From assembly GCF_001465595.2 (NCBI RefSeq), contig NZ_CP013481.2, forward strand, positions 2,542,001 through 2,606,000: a DNA stretch of 64,000 nt, written 5' to 3'. The translations under genes and the position numbers were made by a program. A model generated the notes under the pieces. That model was not told the DNA's origin and did no database searches. It saw only the letters and a list, made by a program, of their open reading frames with translations. Origin of the DNA: Pandoraea apista. Lineage in GTDB: Bacteria; Pseudomonadota; Gammaproteobacteria; Burkholderiales; Burkholderiaceae. Below are positions 55,599-64,000 of the stretch, piece after piece. Each line of letters starts with the position of its first letter. Position 1 is the first letter of the stretch.

Positions 55599-56081
55599 AT
55601 GCCGATTCGCGTACAGACGGAGGATTTCGACCTGTCGGAGGAAATTCGGCAACTACGTGCAGGCGATCTGCGTGTGGGGGCGGTGGCGACCTTCGTTGGC
55701 ACGGTGCGCGATCTGAACGACGGCAACGATGTCTCGCGCATGACGCTGGAGCACTATCCGGGCATGACGGAAAAGGCGCTGGAGGCGATCGTCGTGCAAG
55801 CCCGCGAGCGGTGGCGCCTGTTCGACGCGTTGGTGATTCATCGTTACGGCGAGCTGGGGCCGGGCGATCAGATCGTGTTGGTGGCCGTTACGTCGGCGCA
55901 TCGGGGCGACGCCTTCGCTGCCTGCGAGTTCATCATGGATTATCTGAAGACCGAGGCGCCTTTCTGGAAGAAGGAATCCACCTCGCAGGGCGAACGCTGG
56001 GTCGACGCACGCGAGACCGATACCGCGGCGCGGGAACGCTGGACGACCGGGCGTCAGTCTGGCTCATCAGAAAATCGCTGA
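55599..56081 (+). CDS. moaE: Molybdopterin synthase catalytic subunit MoaE
   Basis: 160 aa from the ATG at 55599 behind GGAGAG. Large subunit that converts precursor Z to molybdopterin with MoaD. Family marks: GAVATFVGTVRDLNDGNDVSRMTLEHYPGM in outline, RYGELGPGDQIVLVAVTSAHRGDAF, and the active-site Lys segment YLKTEAPFWKKE. C-terminal 25 residues are polar. Last of the moeA-moaD-moaE set; the convergent globin gene ends 64 bp away in an AT-rich spacer. Confidence 0.96.
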   Translation: MPIRVQTEDFDLSEEIRQLRAGDLRVGAVATFVGTVRDLNDGNDVSRMTLEHYPGMTEKALEAIVVQARERWRLFDALVIHRYGELGPGDQIVLVAVTSAHRGDAFAACEFIMDYLKTEAPFWKKESTSQGERWVDARETDTAARERWTTGRQSGSSENR

Positions 56082-56145
56082 TTTTTCGTTATTTCAGATT
56101 AACGTCGGCAATTGTCTTAAATATTCGCTCATCGTGACGGCTCGC

Positions 56146-56631
56146 TCATTCGTGGGGGCGCGCCGGTCGTGCCCGCTTCACACTGTCGAGTAGTGCCTTC
56201 TGCGCCGGCGGCAGCGTGTACTCCCATCCGAACAGGTTCAACTGAAGGCTTTCCGCGATACGGATCGCCGGCTCCGCAAACGCGAAGGCGGCTCGCGGGT
56301 CGAACAGCTTGTCCAGCGTATCGAAGAAGAGGGCGAGCCAGCGGCTGAAGTGCTCGCCGCTCAGATGGCCGAAGGGTTGATGTGCCTGCGTCACATTGCC
56401 GCGGTAACGTTTCGCGCCGAGCACAATACTGCACCAGAACCCCACCATTTTTTCCAGATGCAGGTCCCAGCGGCCTTCGAGTGCTTGCCGGAATACCGGC
56501 CCGAGCATGTCGTCGTCGCGAATCCGTCCGTAGAAGGTGTGAACGAGCAGGCGCACGGCGTCTTCGTCAATCTCGGCGAGACGCGGTTCGGGCCATTCGC
56601 CCGGTGTTTGGCAGGAGGCTTCAGGGGACAT
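56146..56631 (-). CDS. Group III truncated hemoglobin
   Basis: 161 aa. Small heme protein, probably cytoplasmic, linked to oxygen, NO or peroxide chemistry in related bacteria. Family pattern: IDEDAVRLLVHTFYGRIRDDDMLGPVF with the B/CD region, GRWDLHLEKMVGFWCSIVL with the distal-side residues, and HLSGEHFSRWLALFFDTLDKLF containing the probable proximal His. The long N-terminus and Trp-rich body fit group III rather than groups I or II. Stands alone, convergent with moaE, divergent from clpB. Confidence 0.92.
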   Translation of the reverse strand: MSPEASCQTPGEWPEPRLAEIDEDAVRLLVHTFYGRIRDDDMLGPVFRQALEGRWDLHLEKMVGFWCSIVLGAKRYRGNVTQAHQPFGHLSGEHFSRWLALFFDTLDKLFDPRAAFAFAEPAIRIAESLQLNLFGWEYTLPPAQKALLDSVKRARPARPHE

Positions 56632-56840
56632 TGCGACGGACAGACGAGGATCGCGCGTGGGTCATTTGCCGGTTCCCGGCGCCAGGATGACGCATGGTGC
56701 GGCGCGCTGAAAGTGGCTATTATGAGCTTCAAACCCGGGCGTGTCCTGCGGTTGTTTCACGCCGCCGAACGCTCCCCCCGCAAGCTCTGATGCCGGCCAC
56801 CTCCGGTATCGCGCGAAATGTCAAATGTCGCGCTGTAATG

Positions 56841-56872
56841 CCCCTTGAAACCACAGGGGATTGTCCGCACAT
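56841..56872 (+). promoter_or_regulatory. Sigma-32 (RpoH) heat-shock promoter of clpB
   Basis: CCCCTTGAAA (56841-56850) matches the -35 CTTGAAA; CCGCACAT (56865-56872) 14 bp later fits the -10 CCCCATAT pattern. It lies 34 bp before the start codon. Confidence 0.7.
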
Positions 56873-56905
56873 CCGATCCAGAATGATTTCTTACCGGAGC
56901 ACTAG

Positions 56906-59533
<2,628 letters not shown>

Positions 59534-59557
59534 GCCAGAGCGCAATTCGTGAGATCG

Positions 59558-59590
59558 ACCCCGCGTTCCGAGAGGAGCGCGGGGTTTTTT
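59558..59590 (+). terminator. Terminator of clpB
   Basis: Stem ACCCCGCG (59558-59565) / CGCGGGGT (59578-59585) with a 12-nt loop and six T. The following 250 bp to the next gene hold no credible gene; a tandem GCTCACC pair near 59727 is the only repeat noticed. Confidence 0.88.
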
Positions 59591-59846
59591 GTTAATTTTC
59601 TGCGGGTGACATACCGCATCGTCGTGTCACAATCGTCGGCGAAAATGCGCGGCCGCAGCGCGTCGCCTTGCGGTGCCCGCCGTGGTGCGGGGGGTGTGTG
59701 TCACTTGCCATTTGACGCTCACCGCTCACCGCTCGCGCCGGTGGACTGCCGTTGGCGGCCTACCGGCGCCATTCGTCGCAAGACCGCTGCGCGCATTGCG
59801 AGAGGTTCTTATCGTAGCGCCATGATTCAGCGTGAACGAGGAAGTC

Positions 59847-60455
59847 ATGGCGACGATTGTGGAAATGCATTTGGCTGCGGCAGTCGCGGCCGTGCTGTTG
59901 GGGGCCGCTATTCTGTTCATGCGGCGCGGCACCCCACGGCACCGGTGGACCGGCCGTTTGTGGGTCGTGGCGATGGCCGTGGCGGCGGCAACGAGCTTCG
60001 GTATCCGTGAGCTTGGCGCGGGCCGTTTGTCATGGCTGCATGCGCTTTCGGCGTATGTGCTGGTGGGGCTCGTGCTGGCGGTGGTGGCGATCCGTCGGGG
60101 TGACGTGAGTACCCATCGGCGGCAAATGCTGGGCCTCTACGCCGGACTGGTCATTGCAGGGGTGGCTGCAATATTGGTGCCGGGGCGGGCGCTCAATGGC
60201 GTGTTGGCGCGCTTGTGGCACCATGGGGCAACGGTGGTGTCCGACGCTCAGGCCGCCCCGGTTGGCATGACCGCCATGACTGGCGCGAAAGGCGACGATC
60301 TGCCGGGCGCGCAAAACGGCAGGAGCGATAGAAACGGTGTGAGTGGCAGCGACAGAAGCCATCGCGATAAGCAAGCAGGGGCACTAAAACAAACGCAACG
60401 GGCGCCGACAGCCGAGCCGGGCTCGCTCGCCGTGACAGGCAGGGCAGGCGCATGA
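59847..60455 (+). CDS. DUF2306-type small membrane protein with a polar tail
   Basis: 202 aa from the ATG at 59847, behind GAGGAAG at 4 nt; a GTG five codons upstream lacks one. Four hydrophobic helices: MHLAAAVAAVLLGAAILFM, LWVVAMAVAAATSFGI, LHALSAYVLVGLVLAVVAI and MLGLYAGLVIAGVAAILVPG. The loops RRGTPRHRWTGRLWV and STHRRQMLGLYAG fit DUF2306, whose function is not known. Residues 130-202 form an unusual polar, Gly/Ser/Asp-rich tail. The stop overlaps the kinase start (ATGA), suggesting coupled expression with the two-component system. Confidence 0.8.
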   Translation: MATIVEMHLAAAVAAVLLGAAILFMRRGTPRHRWTGRLWVVAMAVAAATSFGIRELGAGRLSWLHALSAYVLVGLVLAVVAIRRGDVSTHRRQMLGLYAGLVIAGVAAILVPGRALNGVLARLWHHGATVVSDAQAAPVGMTAMTGAKGDDLPGAQNGRSDRNGVSGSDRSHRDKQAGALKQTQRAPTAEPGSLAVTGRAGA

Positions 60456-61624
60456 AACGCACGTCGACAATGAGACAACCGCAATCCGTGGAGACTGTAC
60501 ACGCGGGCCCCGTCAAAGTGACGCGCGGCCTGTGGAAGGTGTTTTTCCGCGAACTCGTGGGCATCGTGCTTTTCAACACCGTCATCGCCCTGATTCTCTT
60601 TTTTATCGGATTCGGCGGCACGTTCTTCCAGAACTTCGTTTTCAGCCAGTGCATCGGTATCTCCATCACGGTGTTTATCGACGGCGGGCGGCGTGCGATC
60701 TGGCGTGACGGCGCACCGTCGATGGTGCCGTTCCTGCTGCTCGTGGCGTTTGGCTGCGCAGCCGGACTCGCGTTGGGAATTGCCCTCGGTACGGCGCTGC
60801 TGGGACTCCCGATTTCGATGTGGCAACCGTTGAACGGACACTCGTTGCCCATCGCGCTGCTCATCGCCTTGCTTGCCACATGCGTCGGCACGTATCACGG
60901 CTGGTCTCGCGCACGGTTGTCGCAACTGCGCGAAGCCACTGCACAGCAGGCGTTGCGCGAGGCGGCGGCGGAAAAGGCCCTTGTCCATGCGCAATTGCAA
61001 ACGCTGCAAGCCCAACTCGAGCCGCACTTCCTATTCAACGTACTCGCCAATCTGGACTCGCTTATTGCGAGCGATCCGGTGCGCGCGCGCACATTGCTCG
61101 GGCATCTCAACCGGTTCTTGCGCGCATCGCTCGCGGCCACGCGCGCAGACGTGACCACGGTGGCCGACGAATTTGCGCTGCTCGAAGCCTTGATGTCGAT
61201 CCAGCAAGTGCGCTTTGGCGAGCGGCTGCGTTACACATTCGATCTGCCCGAAGATTGCCGCGCCTTGCAGGTGCCACCGATGCTCGTGCAACCGCTCGTC
61301 GAGAATGCCGTGAAGCATGGTGTCGAGCCGCTCGCCGGTGGCGCTTCGGTGGATGTCAGCGCGCGGCGCGAGCGCACGGCGGATGGTGCGTGGCAACTCG
61401 TGCTGCGCGTGGCAGACGATGGGGCCGGCTTTCGTGACGTGGCGCGAGGCAACCCGCACGAGCATCTCGGTGGTGTTGGCCTGACGAATATTCGAGAGCG
61501 CCTGCGGGTGCTCTATGGCGACACCGCGCGCCTCACGCTCAGCGAAGGCGTGCCGCGAGGTGTCGTTGCAACATTGCGCTTGCCTGTGGCGTTGTCCGGG
61601 CCGCAAATGTCGCCAACGGCATAG
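60452..61624 (+). CDS. LytS-family sensor histidine kinase
   Basis: 390 aa. Membrane kinase with four hydrophobic helices in the first 150 residues (VGIVLFNTVIALILFFIGFG; SMVPFLLLVAFGCAAGLALG; SLPIALLIALLATCVGTYHG), a short coiled coil, then the His_kinase domain: AQLEPHFLFNVLANLDSLI with phospho-acceptor His192, and an HATPase region VPPMLVQPLVENAVKHGVEP and GGVGLTNIRERLRVLYG. No periplasmic sensor domain is seen, so the signal may be sensed in the membrane. The response regulator gene follows by 26 bp. Confidence 0.94.
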   Translation: MKRTSTMRQPQSVETVHAGPVKVTRGLWKVFFRELVGIVLFNTVIALILFFIGFGGTFFQNFVFSQCIGISITVFIDGGRRAIWRDGAPSMVPFLLLVAFGCAAGLALGIALGTALLGLPISMWQPLNGHSLPIALLIALLATCVGTYHGWSRARLSQLREATAQQALREAAAEKALVHAQLQTLQAQLEPHFLFNVLANLDSLIASDPVRARTLLGHLNRFLRASLAATRADVTTVADEFALLEALMSIQQVRFGERLRYTFDLPEDCRALQVPPMLVQPLVENAVKHGVEPLAGGASVDVSARRERTADGAWQLVLRVADDGAGFRDVARGNPHEHLGGVGLTNIRERLRVLYGDTARLTLSEGVPRGVVATLRLPVALSGPQMSPTA

Positions 61625-61650
61625 GTTTCTAGTCCCAGAGAGTGGAGTGC

Positions 61651-62478
61651 ATGACATCCCCCGTCGCCCTGATTGCCGAAGACGAACCGTTGCTTGCCGA
61701 TGCGCTGCGCACCATGCTTGCGCAAACGTGGCCCGCGTTGCACATACTGCCCGTGGCGCCAGACGGCACGTCGGCGATTGCCGCCATCGCGCAGGCACAG
61801 CCGGATGTCGTATTTCTCGACATTTCCATGCCCGGTGCGACCGGGCTAGAGGTCGCGCGGGCGTGCGCAAGGCTGGTCCGGCCACCGCAGATCGTGTTCG
61901 TGACGGCATTCGACCGCTTCGCGCTCGATGCCTTCGATGCGGCTGCCGTCGACTATCTGCTCAAACCGGTGGAACCCGATCGTCTGGCCCGAACGGTGGC
62001 GCGCGTGCGTGAACGCCTGGCGGCGCCCGACGACGGCGCGCTATCGCAACTGGTCGAGACCTTGCGCACACATCTGGAGGCAGCAGGAGCAGCGCCGGAT
62101 CGGCAAGGGGCGGCATTGGCGCCGGGTACCTCGCCGGCCACTGAGTCCCGGGAGTATCTACGCTTCGTTCGGGCGTCGGTGCGCGACGAGATTCGTATCG
62201 TTCCCGTCGAGGATGTGTGCTTTTTCGAGGCCGCCGACAAGTACGTCGTGGTAGCAACGACGGACGGCGATCTGCTGATCCGCACCAGTCTGCGCGAATT
62301 GATGCCGCAACTCGATCCGTCGCGCTTTTGGCAGGTGCACCGCAGTACGGTGGTCAACGTGGCCGAAGTCGTAAGTGCGCAGCACACGCCGTTGGGCCGT
62401 CTCACGCTCAAGCTCAGGCGTCGCAAGGATCGCGTGGCGGTCAGCCGGCAGTACGCCCATCTGTTCCGGCAGATGTAG
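61651..62478 (+). CDS. LytTR-family response regulator
   Basis: 275 aa from the ATG at 61651; a GTG three codons upstream is possible. Receiver domain with acidic pocket IAEDEPLLADALR, phospho-acceptor Asp57 in VVFLDISMPGATGLEVA and the Lys in YLLKPVEPDRLARTV. A 40-residue linker leads to the LytTR DNA-binding domain (VRDEIRIVPVEDVCFFEAADKYVVV; FWQVHRSTVVNVAEV). Partner of the preceding kinase, of the AlgR/YehT type. Its last 38 bp overlap the convergent AraC gene. Confidence 0.95.
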   Translation: MTSPVALIAEDEPLLADALRTMLAQTWPALHILPVAPDGTSAIAAIAQAQPDVVFLDISMPGATGLEVARACARLVRPPQIVFVTAFDRFALDAFDAAAVDYLLKPVEPDRLARTVARVRERLAAPDDGALSQLVETLRTHLEAAGAAPDRQGAALAPGTSPATESREYLRFVRASVRDEIRIVPVEDVCFFEAADKYVVVATTDGDLLIRTSLRELMPQLDPSRFWQVHRSTVVNVAEVVSAQHTPLGRLTLKLRRRKDRVAVSRQYAHLFRQM

Positions 62479-63340
62479 TGTCGGGGGCGGTGGCAAAGAA
62501 CTCGCTGGGCGTGCGTCCGAAAGTGCGCTTGAACATTGCGGAGAACGCACTCTGGCTTCGGTAGCCCAATTCGCGGGCAATGCGGGCGAGGGGGTATCCC
62601 TTCGACGCGAGCGGAATCGCCTGCGCCAGTACTACCTGCTGACGCCACTGCACGAAACTCATGTTGAGTTCCTGCCGGAACAATCGCCCGATGGTGCGCG
62701 GGCTGGCGCCTGCGTAACGGGCCCACTGATCGAGTGTCCAGGCACGCGCAGGGTCGGCCAGCATCGCGTTGCATAGCGTCAGCAGCCGCTTGTCTCGCGG
62801 CAGTGGTACCTCAAGCGGGAGCGGGGACGCGCGCCGCAATTCGTCGAGAATCAGACCGCCCAGCAATTGCTCCCGAGGGGCGTCGAGTGTGTCTTCCGGC
62901 ACGTCGATGGCCGCGATTAACTCGCGCAGCAACGCCGACACCTCCACGACTCGACAGTGATCCAGACCGGCAGGAATCACCTCCGGGTGGACGTAAAGCG
63001 TGCGCAGGTATGAGGGCTCGTTGACTTGCAGGCTGTGCATGACATTCGGTGGAATCCAGATCGCCCGCGATGGCGGTACGATCCATGCGGCATCGGCGAC
63101 CGCAATCTGGATCACCCCCCGAGGGGTGTACGCGACCTGAGCCCAGGCGTGCAAATGATCCGGTACGCGAATACCGTCGCCTAACGGCCGCGCGCGTAGC
63201 CGCACGGGGCGCTCCCGCGTCGGCATGTAGCCCGGTGGCAGGAAATAGGGCTCGGGCTCGACCGGCGACCCGGCATCGGTCTCGGGTTTCAGTGGCAAGG
63301 TGCCCAATGAACCAGATGGCACGGGCAGGGAACTGGGCAT
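62441..63340 (-). CDS. AraC-family transcriptional regulator with cupin sensor
   Basis: 299 aa. The N-terminal half is a cupin-like ligand domain (HLHAWAQVAYTPRGVIQIAVADAAWIVPPSRAIWIPPNVMHSLQV in outline: PDHLHAWAQVAYTPRG, IPPNVMHSL). The C-terminal HTH_18 domain carries two helix-turn-helix motifs (WTLDQWARYAGASPRTIGRLF; YPLARIARELGYRSQSAFSAM) and ends in the usual FKRTFGRTPSEFF. The target is unknown. The gene overlaps the end of the LytTR gene by 38 bp on the opposite strand. Confidence 0.93.
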   Translation of the reverse strand: MPSSLPVPSGSLGTLPLKPETDAGSPVEPEPYFLPPGYMPTRERPVRLRARPLGDGIRVPDHLHAWAQVAYTPRGVIQIAVADAAWIVPPSRAIWIPPNVMHSLQVNEPSYLRTLYVHPEVIPAGLDHCRVVEVSALLRELIAAIDVPEDTLDAPREQLLGGLILDELRRASPLPLEVPLPRDKRLLTLCNAMLADPARAWTLDQWARYAGASPRTIGRLFRQELNMSFVQWRQQVVLAQAIPLASKGYPLARIARELGYRSQSAFSAMFKRTFGRTPSEFFATAPDTTSAGTDGRTAG

Positions 63341-63581
63341 GGCGTGATCGCGACAATTCGAGATTCATAAGTGTAAATCAGCCGCGCCGGGGCCGCAGTA
63401 TCGGCAGATGGCTGAATACGGAACGAACCGCACCGGGTCACAGCTTTCCGGCTGGCAATGGCGCTATGATCACTGACAGTACGCGAAGGCCGTAGCTGTG
63501 CAGACGGCCGGCGCATTTCTCCTCCATTCTCAGGCGTTGGCTTGGCCCCAACGTTCGCCATTTCCGATCTGGATGTTTGTG

Positions 63582-64000
63582 ATGACAACCGCAACGCGCG
63601 ATCCGCACGACACCGATAACACCCACAGCGTCGGCGAAGCCCATGACACGCCTGACGAGGCGATCCACGTCTTTGTCTACGGCACCCTGCGTGCGGGAGA
63701 GATCAACGACATGATGCGTGCTGCGGCACGTCACGGCATTGCGTCGCCGAGTTATATCGGCACAACCTCGCTCGGCGGGCACCTCTACGATTTCGGGCAC
63801 TATCCGGGCATGGTGATCGACGCGGCAGGTCATGGCGTGACCGGCGACATCTACCGGATTCCGGCAGCACTGATTCCTGTGCTGGACGAGATCGAAGCGG
63901 TTTATCCCGGTGAGGCCGGGTTGTTCGTGCGAGAGATGCACGACATTGCGTGCAACGGCTCGACATACGCGTGCATCGTTTATCCGGTGAGTGAGTCGGC
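63582..64000 (+). CDS. Gamma-glutamylcyclotransferase family protein (3' end outside window)
   Basis: 139 codons are visible and the frame is open at the window end. Start ATG at 63582 with GGATG 7 nt upstream; an ATG at 63573 in the same frame is the alternative. After a polar 30-residue start the GGCT/AIG2-like signature appears: IHVFVYGTLRAGEINDMM, GGHLYDFGHYPGMVIDAAG, VTGDIYRIPAALIPVLDEIEAVYPGE, with the conserved Glu region. These enzymes form 5-oxoproline from gamma-glutamyl groups, though many members are uncharacterised. Divergent from the AraC gene. Confidence 0.85.
   Translation, partial: MTTATRDPHDTDNTHSVGEAHDTPDEAIHVFVYGTLRAGEINDMMRAAARHGIASPSYIGTTSLGGHLYDFGHYPGMVIDAAGHGVTGDIYRIPAALIPVLDEIEAVYPGEAGLFVREMHDIACNGSTYACIVYPVSES

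Overview
The window is a compact, GC-rich, gene-dense chromosomal segment of a betaproteobacterium of the family Burkholderiaceae. Protein sequences and gene order (scpB-rluB-rimP-nusA-infB-rbfA-truB; rpsF-priB-rpsR-rplI-dnaB; alaA-hom-thrC-moeA-moaD-moaE; an arn lipid A modification cluster with a split ArnA) resemble Pandoraea or Burkholderia. The genus is an inference from recall, not a search. I see no insertion sequence, prophage, CRISPR array, rRNA or tRNA gene, and no sign of recent gene transfer, so most of the content is core genome.

Layout: 1-9.5 kb, end of scpB, rluB, then the translation/transcription operon rimP-nusA-infB-rbfA-truB behind a long structured leader. 9.6-15.6 kb, an acyl-CoA thioesterase and a MarR-controlled tripartite drug efflux operon (marR, outer-membrane factor, emrA, emrB) on the minus strand. 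15.8-20.3 kb, typA, a 3-hydroxyisobutyryl-CoA hydrolase-like gene, an orphan small gene and lexA with two SOS boxes. 20.7-25.7 kb, sulfate uptake operon sbp-cysT-cysW-cysA and its regulator cysB. 25.9-32.3 kb, an asparaginase with a probably leaderless mRNA, the glyoxylate pathway genes gcl-hyi-glxR and a divergent LysR regulator. 32.4-35.6 kb, ribosomal S6/PriB/S18/L9 operon and dnaB. 35.7-40.7 kb, PhoU-like/Pit phosphate transport pair, an unannotated 35-codon gene with a cupin gene, an NlpC/P60 lipoprotein and PIN-PhoH ATPase. 41.0-49.6 kb, bcp and the Ara4N lipid A operon. 49.9-56.1 kb, alanine aminotransferase, threonine synthesis and molybdopterin genes. 56.1-64 kb, a group III truncated globin, clpB with a heat-shock promoter, a DUF2306 membrane protein coupled to a LytS/LytTR two-component pair, an AraC regulator and a gamma-glutamylcyclotransferase-like gene cut by the window end.

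No wholly new multi-gene system stands out. The best leads are regulatory and small-gene features: a 35-aa predicted membrane peptide gene with its own dyad-bearing AT-rich promoter; a pair of MarR operators that bracket a near-consensus promoter; two genes (asparaginase, dnaB) whose -10 boxes sit 7 bases before the start codon; a terminator in the rimP leader and another inside the arn operon; 10-bp phased repeats replacing a Shine-Dalgarno before the SMR gene; and an 8-bp microsatellite upstream of the thioesterase gene. Start codons were often moved from the longest open frame to a better supported position; the reasons are given per gene. All readings were done by eye.
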